From CAZDBA01 sp964503615 (GTDB taxonomy: Bacteria > Planctomycetota > Planctomycetia > Pirellulales > Pirellulaceae), in assembly GCA_964503615.1 (NCBI GenBank), contig CAZDBA010000124.1, positions 1-14,533 on the forward strand: 14,533 bases of DNA, written 5' to 3'. How positions within the stretch are numbered: position 1 is the stretch's first letter; each line of letters opens with the position of its first letter. Below are positions 7,338-14,533 of the stretch, piece by piece. A model generated the notes under the pieces. The model did not search any database and had not been told where the DNA came from. It saw nothing but the letters and a program-made list of their open reading frames with translations. The position numbers and the translations under genes were made by a program.

Positions 7338-7883
7338 CTAAACCGTCACAACTTCCAGCAACTCGATGGCTGGTGTTTCATCAAGGTAGATCAAAGCGGT
7401 GCGGCCGTAAACTTTGTCGCCCGCTTTTTTGTCGGGCCCGAAGACTTGAGCCAACTCGGAGCCGCACTCGATTTCGTACAGTGATAGTAGCTTAACACGT
7501 CGCATAAGGTTATGGCTGATCAGAATCCGACCAAGCGGTGTTTCGTGAGCGCGGATCTCGGCGACGACTTCTGGTTTGATCACATCAAAATTCAATCGAA
7601 CGATACCGAATTGAACGACTTTGTCATCCGACTGACGTGTCAACAAGATCTTGCGGGCGTACCGGTCGTCCGTCTCTTGCATTTGCAAGACGTCGACATC
7701 GACCGAGCTGCTGTGGAATTGTTCCAGTGTCACGGTCATGTGGAAATCGTGAGCCAACAGCGACCGTTGTGGTTCCGGAATTTGTTCTCCGGTGATCTCT
7801 GTAAACGAGCCGATTTCCGTTTGCTCAGGAAAGAACAACAGAGTGAGGTCGTCCAATCCGAATTGGTAAGAATCAGTATCCAC
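7338..7883 (-). CDS. Chorismate-lyase-like protein (UbiC/DUF98 fold)
   Basis: Protein of 181 aa with no signal peptide. The pattern matches the chorismate pyruvate-lyase (UbiC/DUF98) superfamily: YARKILLTR with Arg77 (compare the substrate-binding Arg of UbiC), the hallmark PLGRIL at 116-121, then YGRTALIYL (Arg161) and a C-terminal PAIELLEVV with Glu174/Glu177 near the place of the catalytic Glu. UbiC itself splits chorismate into 4-hydroxybenzoate and pyruvate, the head group of ubiquinone. Remote members can have other jobs, and planctomycetes generally use menaquinone, so the reaction is not assured. The start is GTG at 7883; the frame is closed by an upstream stop at 7935-7937 with no ATG between. 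It sits 79 bp after the polyprenyl synthase gene, which makes a prenylated aromatic product conceivable. Family moderately sure, function open. Confidence 0.65.
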   Translation of the reverse strand: MDTDSYQFGLDDLTLLFFPEQTEIGSFTEITGEQIPEPQRSLLAHDFHMTVTLEQFHSSSVDVDVLQMQETDDRYARKILLTRQSDDKVVQFGIVRLNFDVIKPEVVAEIRAHETPLGRILISHNLMRRVKLLSLYEIECGSELAQVFGPDKKAGDKVYGRTALIYLDETPAIELLEVVTV

Positions 7884-7962
7884 AAATTGGTCTTTCTGAA
7901 GTCCTCTGCCAACAAGGGCAAAAACGGAAACGGTTTAGACAAGAAAAGGCAAAGCTCTGAGA

Positions 7963-9900
7963 CTATCTCGCTTTGATAACGGGCAAACGATTCGCCGACG
8001 CGTTCAAGATGGGCACGATTTCGTCGTAGCTTAATTCCTCGAACTCGATCGTTGGTCGAACATCTTCGGTACGATCCAAAACGGAATCCACGAGATAATA
8101 AAGCAACCGCCGTAGCTCGGTCTGTTCAATAGAATCGGCAACTTCTTCGGCTTTGGCTTGATGTTTTTCGACTAATCGATAGGCGTTTTCAAAAACATCG
8201 GCTTCCAGGTAAAGCGCGTGGGCTTGTTCGACTTTTTTCCGATCGTGCAACTCCTCGTCTGCCACCAAACTAATGAGTTGCTCTCGCATTTTTGGCTTGA
8301 GACCCTCCAAAGCCAACGCCCACAAGATCGTAGGCCGCCCTGCCAAAAGGTCAGAGCCCATTGATTTCTTGTTACCGTGGTCAAATCTCCAGTCCTTAAG
8401 ATCGTTAAGAATCTGGAACGCGACGCCCAAGTTTCTGGCGAACACACGGATCTGCTTGCGAGTCTCCTCGCTCACCGGACCAGCCATCCGTAACCCACAG
8501 TAGCAAGCCGCTTCGAACGCAGGTGATGTTTTGAGCGCATAGATCTTTAACGCGTCCAACGGTTTTAGGCGCTTGTCCAGTGCATCCCGCCACAGCAGTT
8601 CAGCCCCCTGCCCTTCGCACAATCGTTGGTGCGATTCGGCCAGGCAATCCAAAATATCGGTCGCTACCTCCGCGCCCAAATTCGCAGCATCGCGACTGAC
8701 CAACCGATATCCCATTCCGATCAAGTAATCGCCAACATTGATCGCGGTCGAAACCCCGTATTGATTGTGAAGCGTTTGATTGCCGTAGCGAAAATCATCC
8801 TGATCCTGAATATCGTCGTGCACCAAAGAGGCTTTGTGGAACGTCTCGATCGACATCGCGACTCGTTTGACCCAATCGGGATAGTCACTGACAACTTGCT
8901 CGCCACCGGACAACGTTGCCAAACTATCTTTCATCGCGTCGTAAACGGCCAAAGCGATAAAGGGGCGTGAGTGCTTGCCGCCTCGACTGAGAAAATCGTA
9001 GGCCAGCGCTTCTGTCGCCGCGATCGGGTTCAGACTCGCGACACCCTCGTCAGTATCAGTCAAATTTTGCTGGCCTCGCGAGCGTGGCGCAAGTCGCTCA
9101 AGCGTCTCAGGCTTAAACAGCTCGTTTGCACCACGAAGCAAGTGAATGTAGCTCCGCGTCTGTTGTTCGGCTGGCACGTGAGGCACGCGCACCATCTGAT
9201 CGACCCAGTCTTGATCGACGCTCGTGTTCCGGCAATCGCTGGACAACAGTGGCACCGCCATACAAGGAATCCCGGCCAGCAGGATTTTGTCGATCGCCTT
9301 TTCCAGAACATTCAAACAAGCCACTCCGCAAACCGCATCGACGTGTCCGCTGACCAGAATCTTCAGGACGATCGGGCTGCCTTCGGCAACGAGAACTTTG
9401 TAGCCAAGGTTCTCAGCAGTCGCGCGGAAATCGGCAATATCACAAGCACCGCAAGTTTTGCACGCGAGGCCAAACTCGTCATAGTCGGCGGGGCAACCTT
9501 CGGAATGTTTCAAGCAATGTGGCAATAGAAAAAGTCGCCGGTTGTATGGGATCGACTCGATTTGGCCTTCCCAAAAAACGCTCGACAAAACCACCATGGT
9601 CCAACCAAGGTAAGCTTCTTCCAGTCCCAATTCGGTCAGCAGTCCGCGCGCGATCGCTTCCAACTCGTCTTTGGTGTGCGGTACCGATCGATCCAAGGTC
9701 GCAGAGACTTCGCGACAGCGCGTTCGCATCTGTTCGCGGAGCACCTTGTTGTCAGGCACTTTCTTCAAGTGGCTGGTCTTGCGGCGCCGAGAGCGGCGCC
9801 GGGGCAGCCCATCCGTTGAACCGTCCGCACCTTTCACGTCCGCAGTGCCGTTCACGCCCGGTTTAGGCTTGGTTTCAGTATTGGATGATTCAGCCGCCAA
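7963..9900 (-). CDS. DUF116-polyprenyl diphosphate synthase fusion
   Basis: A 645-aa two-domain protein. Residues 1-50 are a charged linker (RRRSRRRK). About 80-250 match DUF116, with cysteines at 129, 136, 147, 150, 153, 191, 195, 213 and 223, a set able to bind metal or an Fe-S cluster. About 285-610 form a trans-isoprenyl diphosphate synthase: GGKHSRP (307-313), first Asp-rich motif HDDIQDQDD (361-369), KTSP (457-460) and the second motif as N499-D-L-K-D503. The synthase domain condenses isopentenyl diphosphate onto allylic diphosphates. Small residues Ala357 and Ser358 at positions -5 and -4 before the first DD motif resemble long-chain enzymes, so a product of C20 or longer is inferred. 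The second motif has Asn in place of its first Asp. The start appears to be TTG at 9900, since a stop lies at 9910-9912 and the next Met is residue 58. It follows the cyclase gene by 49 bp. Confidence 0.85.
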   Translation of the reverse strand: MAAESSNTETKPKPGVNGTADVKGADGSTDGLPRRRSRRRKTSHLKKVPDNKVLREQMRTRCREVSATLDRSVPHTKDELEAIARGLLTELGLEEAYLGWTMVVLSSVFWEGQIESIPYNRRLFLLPHCLKHSEGCPADYDEFGLACKTCGACDIADFRATAENLGYKVLVAEGSPIVLKILVSGHVDAVCGVACLNVLEKAIDKILLAGIPCMAVPLLSSDCRNTSVDQDWVDQMVRVPHVPAEQQTRSYIHLLRGANELFKPETLERLAPRSRGQQNLTDTDEGVASLNPIAATEALAYDFLSRGGKHSRPFIALAVYDAMKDSLATLSGGEQVVSDYPDWVKRVAMSIETFHKASLVHDDIQDQDDFRYGNQTLHNQYGVSTAINVGDYLIGMGYRLVSRDAANLGAEVATDILDCLAESHQRLCEGQGAELLWRDALDKRLKPLDALKIYALKTSPAFEAACYCGLRMAGPVSEETRKQIRVFARNLGVAFQILNDLKDWRFDHGNKKSMGSDLLAGRPTILWALALEGLKPKMREQLISLVADEELHDRKKVEQAHALYLEADVFENAYRLVEKHQAKAEEVADSIEQTELRRLLYYLVDSVLDRTEDVRPTIEFEELSYDEIVPILNASANRLPVIKAR

Positions 9901-9949
9901 AGTGATATCTCAATTCTCTCCCGTCCGAAATGACGGACGTGAGCTAATG

Positions 9950-12018
9950 CTATTCGTTTACTCGTTTGCCAGAGGCCACCACGGCTCCCAGACTACTTGT
10001 TGTAAAAATCAGTGGGTACAGTTCCTCGTAGTACCAAAGTTTGGCAAAGTAAAAACCGATCGGCCAACACTGCTTGGCAAGATCGCTTTCCACCGTTTCC
10101 ACCAGCCAACCAGCTCCACGAACTATGTTCTCCTGATGCTCGGCTGCCGTCGAACAAGCCAAAGTCTCCAAACAGAGAGCCGATTCTTCAACACTACTGG
10201 TCCCCAAACTCGCCGATTGCGACTGGGAACGACCCAGAGATTGGCCGCCGCCCCAGCCCCCATCAGCATTTTGGTTTGCCGCTAACCAGTTTAAACCCTT
10301 TTTCGCCGGTTGGGTATCGAATCGTTTAGCATCCCGATACGCCAAAAGCACTTTCGCCGTCCCATAGAAGGGGTTCAGGTCATCATTGTAGTCCTGATTA
10401 CCGAACCAAAGCGGGTTCCAACTGCCGTCTGGGCACTGTTGCCCATCCAGGAATTTGAAGCCCCGCTCGATCGCACGCTCGATTCCCGCCAGCGAAACAA
10501 CGCCGCTCCCCTGCCCCGCAACGTGCGGTTTCCAAGCGATTAAAGCTCTCAAAACGTGTGCGGTAATATCTGCTCCACTACGATCGAACGGAAAACGTCC
10601 CCAGCCCCGGCAAAAAGTCGGCCAACCTCGATCTCGATTTTGCAGCTTCAACAACCACCGAACGCCCTCTCCCGCCGCTTCCAGAATTTTTCTTTTACGA
10701 GCGTCGTCAAACTCAACGTGCTTGTTCAAGTTTGCCAAAGCCAACAATGCACCGGGCGTATCGTCGGCGTCGGGTACGCTTCCGGAAAGATCGCTCCACC
10801 CCCATCCACCCGGTGGCGAGCCGGTAAACGGATGCACTGTTTTGTACTGACAATCCAACAACCAATCCAAAGTAGCATCCCACGCCCCATTGCTTGCTGG
10901 CGCCGCCTGATCCAAACCGTCTGGAAATTGCGCCAACGCGTTGATCGACAAAGTGGTGTTCCAAGTCGCCAAGTTCGTATCGATCGGCCAGTTCCCTTCG
11001 TCGCGAAACGAATCCAGGATAAACCGAACTCCGTTTTGCACTACGGTATGGTCAGCGCGACCAGACTGCACCAAAGCCATCACAACAAAGCTGGTTAAAG
11101 GGATCGCCTCCAGGAATCCGCCACTGGCAGGCTGCATCCGGTCGAGGACTTTTAAGCTGCGTCCCACAGCCATTTTTCGAATCGCGCGCGTCAGCGGATT
11201 GCGGGGTGGGTCGTTAACAAATTTGGCTTGCCCGATCGCTACTAACGCTGGCACCGCGTAGCTGACAACTGGCATTTGCATCAAGTGATAGAAACGCTGC
11301 GGAACACAAGCCGCTTCGANNNNNNNNNNNNNNNNNNNNNNNNNNNNNNNNNNNNNNNNNNNNNNNNNNNNNNNNNNNNNNNNNNNNNNNNNNNNNNNNN
11401 NNNNNNNNNNNNNNNNNNNACAACTGGCATTTGCATCAAGTGATAGAAACGCTGCGGAACACAAGCCGCTTCGAACGGCAGCGCTGCGACCTCTTTCCAA
11501 GCAACGATTCCTGCCATCGCGCAATTGGCCAAGATCGGAACGGCAAACGTTTTGTCTTTTCCATACCGTCGACGAATCGCCTCGATTCCCCCTTCGGTAT
11601 CGATATAAGCCTGAGCGCTGCTGAGCACGTCAGGAAATTCTTCTGCCCGTTTAGCCGCATGGATTGCGGCAACCACCAACATCGTTGTTGAAATATTGGA
11701 ATAGCTCAGATCGGTATCGCCCCAGCCCCCATCCGAATTCTGATTCTCGCTCAACCAGCGAATCCCGGCGGCCACTTGATCCTGAACCAGCCGTTTTTCA
11801 GCGTGGTCCGGTACTTGGGTTTGATAAAACGAAAGTGCACTGATCGCGGTCGCAGTAGAAAGCGCCGAACCGCTCAGCTTGCCCACCCAGAAGCCTGCCG
11901 GATCCCGTTTGGCCAGTAATTGATTTCGAACGTTGGACAAAGCCGATTCGGCGCGGTGGCTGAAATCTGCTTCGCTTGCAGAAAGGGTTGCAACAGATTT
12001 TAAAGGCTCAGTCGACAC
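9950..12018 (-). CDS. Class II triterpene cyclase, squalene-hopene cyclase family
   Basis: Terpene cyclase, probably monotopic at the membrane, that protonates and folds a long polyprene. The gene is interrupted by the 100-N gap. Removing the gap and one copy of the flanking 55-bp duplicate (155 bp) puts both halves in one frame and gives 637 aa, a normal size for the family. The junction then reads FEAACVPQRFYHLMQMPV followed by VSYAVPALVAIG, as expected for these enzymes. Motifs in joined numbering: GFWVGKL (42-48), QW repeats QNSDGGW (93-99), QNRDRGW (408-414), QCPDGSW (476-482) and QNADGGW (531-537), the catalytic acid D365-A-D367-D368-T, and TAHV with His436, the residue that supports the acid in known SHCs. 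The aromatic C-terminus (GFYFAKLWYYEELYP, 603-617) differs from the hopene synthase ending. Start GTG at 12018 is forced by a stop at 12043-12045. Substrate could be squalene or another polyprene; no squalene synthase is nearby. Confidence 0.9.
11320..11419. other. Assembly gap (100 N) inside the cyclase gene
   Basis: Exactly 100 N, flanked by identical 55-bp blocks at 11265-11319 and 11420-11474. Deleting 155 bp restores a continuous reading frame through a conserved part of the cyclase, so the gap most likely holds no missing sequence and the gene is intact. Confidence 0.92.
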
Positions 12019-12158
12019 AGAGTTGCCATTAGTTACAGGATATCAATCGTGTCCGATTTTAACCTGTCTTGGCGGTCAAGGTGAGGATATTCAGCCGCTT
12101 GAAATCATTTAACTAAGAAGTAATTCTATTTGGTGAACTGTGTTCCCATTGAGCCCTA
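12019..12158. promoter_or_regulatory. Upstream region of the cyclase operon
   Basis: These 140 bp separate the DUF6624 stop from the cyclase start on the same strand, long enough to hold a promoter for the four-gene minus-strand operon. On the minus strand a TTGACC (12074-12079) and a TAAAAT (12056-12061) are visible, but only 12 nt separate them, too few for a standard sigma-70 site. No terminator with a T-tract is evident. The assignment as a promoter region rests on spacing, not on a recognised site. Confidence 0.3.
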
Positions 12159-13049
12159 CTACCTGATTGTCGAGGTGGTCCGAGCTTGGTAATTTGCACG
12201 AATTGAATCGAGGTAGACTTCGATCGTTTCCAATCCCAATGCCGCGCGGCGAGCGTTCAAGTTCTCAACGTCATCGACGGGAGCCACTCGAAACGTTCCG
12301 TTTCGCATCTGGACTTGGGTTCCGTACCGTTGTTTTTCATTTCGTGCGATGAGTACTTCGTCGGTCAAAAACGCGATGTCGATCATGGCGACTTCGCCCT
12401 CGGCGGCGGCTCGCATCATACTCAGGCAACGCATCTGAAAAGTCGGATCATCATCAGAGTGCTGAACGATCAGCCAAGCCGCATGAGCGCCTGCTTGACC
12501 GACCATCGTTTTTCCGGGCCAACGATTGTTGTTGTTTCGTAACAACTCGGCCAACCACTGACGATTCGCGCGATCAGAATCGATGCGGTCTCGCACCAAT
12601 TCTGGATCAGGCCGTCTGTCGATAGCGTTTCGAGCCGAATCGATAATCCGCTGGCGACTTTGCTGATCCAATTCGACTCGACGAAACAGCTCGTCACGAA
12701 TCTCTGGATGTGTGACCCGCTCAAGTGACTGTTGTTGCTGCACCGGTTGTTGGCGGAACCGGCTTGGGTTAGAGGCAACGCGTGGAGTATGCGTGAATTC
12801 GGACGTTGTTGCGCGGGGAGTATGTGTGAATTCAGATGTCGTTCCGCGTGTAGCCCGAGTAGTCATTCGCGGAATCCGAGTCTCAGGTGAGGTTAGCGCC
12901 GAGTTATCGGATGTTGTCCGCGGAATCTGCCGATATTGACCGTTGGTATCCAAAGTAGAGCGCGGGGCGAAATCCTGAACAGCGAAAGTGTTCGAGGCCA
13001 GCGAAACGATGCCTAAACAAACGGCGATTGAAAGATAGCGAAGGTTCAT
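12159..13049 (-). CDS. Secreted DUF6624-domain protein
   Basis: Predicted exported protein of 296 aa. The chosen start is the ATG at 13049 and not the longer open frame, because it is followed at once by a signal peptide (MNLRYLSIAVCLGIVSLAS, likely cleaved after SNTFA at residue 23) and is preceded by GGAG nine bases upstream. Residues 24-105 are Thr/Arg/Pro-rich and probably disordered, with two tandem copies of an 11-residue unit (TTSEFTHTPRA/V, 70-91). Residues about 117-285 match DUF6624: DELFRRVELDQQ, the NRWPGKTMVGQAG segment, QHSDDDP (196-202), RYGTQ (241-245) and NARRAALGLETIEVY. The function of DUF6624 is not known to me. It lies 140 bp upstream of the cyclase gene on the same strand, and divergent to the gene at 13425. 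Confidence 0.75.
   Translation of the reverse strand: MNLRYLSIAVCLGIVSLASNTFAVQDFAPRSTLDTNGQYRQIPRTTSDNSALTSPETRIPRMTTRATRGTTSEFTHTPRATTSEFTHTPRVASNPSRFRQQPVQQQQSLERVTHPEIRDELFRRVELDQQSRQRIIDSARNAIDRRPDPELVRDRIDSDRANRQWLAELLRNNNNRWPGKTMVGQAGAHAAWLIVQHSDDDPTFQMRCLSMMRAAAEGEVAMIDIAFLTDEVLIARNEKQRYGTQVQMRNGTFRVAPVDDVENLNARRAALGLETIEVYLDSIRANYQARTTSTIR
12777..12842 (-). repeat. Two tandem 33-bp coding repeats
   Basis: Two adjacent 33-bp units encode TTSEFTHTPRA and TTSEFTHTPRV. Several base differences between the copies are synonymous, so the duplication is not recent. They lie in the Thr/Arg/Pro-rich linker between the signal peptide and the DUF6624 domain. Confidence 0.8.
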
Positions 13050-13142
13050 TCCATTAAACTCCATTGCAACGTCAGCACTCAAAACACGCAAATCGTTCGC
13101 GCTGATTGGTGGTGCTGGCTCCTAATCCTTTAGTGCGAATAT

Positions 13143-13156
13143 TGTTTTCGAAAACA
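13143..13156. promoter_or_regulatory. 14-bp perfect palindrome, possible operator
   Basis: TGTTTTCGAAAACA is a perfect 14-bp palindrome in the divergent region, 94 bp upstream of the DUF6624 start and 269 bp upstream of the plus-strand gene. The position and symmetry suit a dimeric repressor site, most plausibly for the minus-strand gene. No regulator gene is present in the window to link it to, and a chance palindrome is possible. Confidence 0.3.
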
Positions 13157-13295
13157 GCGATTCAAGTCCACCCGAATCCTGAATCGTTTTTGAGGGGAGC
13201 TTTGCGGCTCGGTTTTCGTTGCTTTTCGGGCAGAATGGCGCTTCTGGATGCCAGCACATTGAGCTTTGCTCCATGTGCGAGCTGTAGATTTTTGG

Positions 13296-13372
13296 GACCA
13301 CAGATGAACTCTGATGAACACGGATAACATGATCGTTTTCATCTGCGTTAATCTGCGTCTATCTGCGGTTTC
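13296..13372. repeat. GATGAAC-type inverted repeat with 10-bp tandem units
   Basis: The left arm (13296-13333) carries ACCACAGATGAAC, CTGATGAACA and CGGATAA in sequence. The right arm (13336-13372) carries three near-identical 10-bp units, ATCTGCGTTA, ATCTGCGTCT and ATCTGCGGTT (13341-13370). Reverse-complemented, the right arm aligns with the left, so the whole can fold into a long imperfect hairpin. From general knowledge, similar ACCACAGATGAACAC-type sequences are scattered between genes in many environmental bacteria. The rest of the divergent region (13050-13424) holds the palindrome at 13143 and nothing else I can identify. Confidence 0.65.
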
Positions 13373-13424
13373 TCATAAAACAACACGTTTGACGAGCCGG
13401 AATTCAACAGCGATAGTGGCAACC

Positions 13425-14533
13425 ATGAATAAAAAGGGCTCAACCCGCTTCGACCAGATTCGATTGGATGTCGAGAATAACGATGTTGCCGCGGCGCTGG
13501 ATAAGTTGGTGGTAACGTTAAAGGCGGAACGAAAATACCATCAGCTGTTCGAAGCGTTGAAGATCCAGCTTCGACATCGGCTGAATTTGCCTTTGGTCAA
13601 TTCCGCTCCAACGGAGAAGCTGGATTCAGAAAACCAGGCTGAGTTTGAAAGTGGCTTGCTGGACGCTTGCCGGACCGTAGGGCTCCTTTTGGTGGCCGAT
13701 CAAAAACTGCGTGAGGCTTGGGTTTATTTGCAACCGCTGGACGACCGCAAGTTGTTTCGGACACTGATCGAGAAGTACCAGATCAATGACGACAACGCGG
13801 ACGAGGTGATCGATATCGCTTTGATGCAGCTTGCCGCACCGGCTGTCGGTTACCAATTAGTGCTGGAGCGTTATGGAACCTGCAACGCAATCACCAGCTT
13901 TGAATCATCGGCACATGGGTTTGATGCAGCCACTCGAGCTGAATTGGCAGGACTGTTGGTCGATCACCTGTATGGTGAACTGACAGATAGCCTGAAGAAC
14001 TGCCTGACCGAAAACGAAATCGCCACAGACGGAGAATTTATAGACCTTGTTACCGCGCACGAAGAACTGCTGGCCAGCAAGGGACCGTTGGTCGATGCGA
14101 CCCATCTCTCTTCGACGTTACGCATTGGACGCGACACCACTGAACGTGATAGCCATTTGAAACTTTGCGAGATGGCCCAGTACGGTTGTTTGCTGGACGA
14201 GCCCTATCGGTTTCCAGGCGAGGCACCGTTTGAAAACACTTTTCGGGACCACCTGATTTTTTATCGCGCGCTGACTGCTGAAGACCCAAATAGCGAGACA
14301 GTTACAGAAGCGATTCAGTTTTTCGACAAACGTTCGTTGGCGGCAGCCGGCGATCCTTTCAATCCGATTCCAGACGAAGTGTTCGTCGATCTTCTTTATC
14401 GTTTAGGTCGCAATAGCCAAGCGATCGAAGTTTCGCTGGAACGACTGGCCAAACGAACGGAACGAGCCGGCATCGCACCACCCATCCACCAGATGGCGAC
14501 TAAGTCGGAACATTTCCGAATGCTGCAAGACTA
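13425..14533 (+). CDS. Unrecognised helical protein, 3' end beyond window
   Basis: An open frame runs from ATG 13425 to the right edge without a stop (369 complete codons). It begins MNKKGSTRFDQIRLDVENND and continues with amphipathic, Leu/Ala/Glu-rich helices (for example LDKLVVTLKAERKYHQLFEA, about 26-45), giving the look of a helical-repeat or TPR-like scaffold. No signal peptide, membrane segment or catalytic motif is visible in the part present. Codon use resembles the neighbouring genes, and the frame stays open for over 1.1 kb, so it is very likely real. The start has no strong Shine-Dalgarno sequence. It is transcribed away from the DUF6624 gene. I do not recognise a family; a planctomycete-specific protein is likely. 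Confidence 0.75.
   Translation, partial: MNKKGSTRFDQIRLDVENNDVAAALDKLVVTLKAERKYHQLFEALKIQLRHRLNLPLVNSAPTEKLDSENQAEFESGLLDACRTVGLLLVADQKLREAWVYLQPLDDRKLFRTLIEKYQINDDNADEVIDIALMQLAAPAVGYQLVLERYGTCNAITSFESSAHGFDAATRAELAGLLVDHLYGELTDSLKNCLTENEIATDGEFIDLVTAHEELLASKGPLVDATHLSSTLRIGRDTTERDSHLKLCEMAQYGCLLDEPYRFPGEAPFENTFRDHLIFYRALTAEDPNSETVTEAIQFFDKRSLAAAGDPFNPIPDEVFVDLLYRLGRNSQAIEVSLERLAKRTERAGIAPPIHQMATKSEHFRMLQD

Noticed and set aside
7512..7976. Plus-strand open frame of 154 codons opposite the chorismate-lyase-like gene
   Set aside because: The minus-strand frame carries the conserved PLGRIL and YGRTALIYL motifs and fits the operon; the plus frame has no recognisable domain.
8971..9528. Plus-strand open frame opposite the DUF116 domain
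   Set aside because: It overlaps the well-supported DUF116-synthase fusion and lacks any recognisable motif.
9950..11524. Two separate cyclase genes (one ending and one starting at the 11320-11419 gap)
   Set aside because: Both carry the same 55-bp block beside the gap, and together they form one normal-length cyclase once 155 bp are removed.
12056..12079. Sigma-70 promoter TTGACC/TAAAAT before the cyclase operon
   Set aside because: The spacing is 12 nt, too short for a standard promoter; kept only as a possible promoter region.
13050..13091. N-terminal extension of the DUF6624 protein to a TTG at 13091
   Set aside because: The signal peptide begins at the ATG at 13049, which has a GGAG nine bases upstream; the extension would bury the signal peptide.
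13341..13370. CRISPR-like array in the ATCTGCG units
   Set aside because: The units are only 10 bp and directly adjacent with no spacers, and no cas gene is present.

Overview
The window looks like a chromosomal segment of a planctomycete, most likely of the Pirellulaceae (Rhodopirellula-like) type. This is inferred from GC content a little above 50%, weak or absent Shine-Dalgarno sites, GTG/TTG starts, several large lineage-type proteins, and intergenic GCTAGCGC-type repeats. It appears to be a short-read assembly. Two 100-N gaps (6111-6210 and 11320-11419) are each flanked by an exact 55-bp duplication, the signature of two de Bruijn contig ends that share a k-mer. Both gaps are probably artificial.

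Left half, plus strand (171-5788): a tightly packed four-gene operon. It encodes a hotdog acyl-CoA thioesterase, a prenyltransferase-like alpha/alpha-toroid protein that has lost two of the three zinc ligands, a LolD/YbbA-type ABC ATPase, and a very large (1180 aa) FtsX/YbbP-type permease. Stop and start codons overlap, abut or lie within 6 bp. Upstream (1-170) there is only GCTAGCGC-type repeat sequence.

Convergent centre (5789-6286): a post-stop hairpin, a 28-bp inverted repeat pair, the first gap, and a minus-strand open frame with protein-like character that ends inside the repeat (probable gene remnant).

Right half, minus strand (12018 down to 6287): a second operon. It encodes a class II triterpene cyclase of the squalene-hopene cyclase family (split only by the second gap), a DUF116-polyprenyl diphosphate synthase fusion, a chorismate-lyase-like protein, and an aldo/keto reductase. 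Together they suggest an isoprenoid or quinone-like pathway: chain elongation, cyclisation, an aromatic precursor step and a carbonyl reduction. No squalene synthase gene is present here, so the cyclase substrate is open.

Upstream of that operon are a secreted DUF6624 protein on the minus strand (13049-12159), a divergent intergenic region with a 14-bp perfect palindrome and a GATGAAC-type inverted repeat, and the 5' part of an unrecognised helical protein that runs off the right edge. I saw no tRNA, rRNA, CRISPR array, transposase or phage gene.
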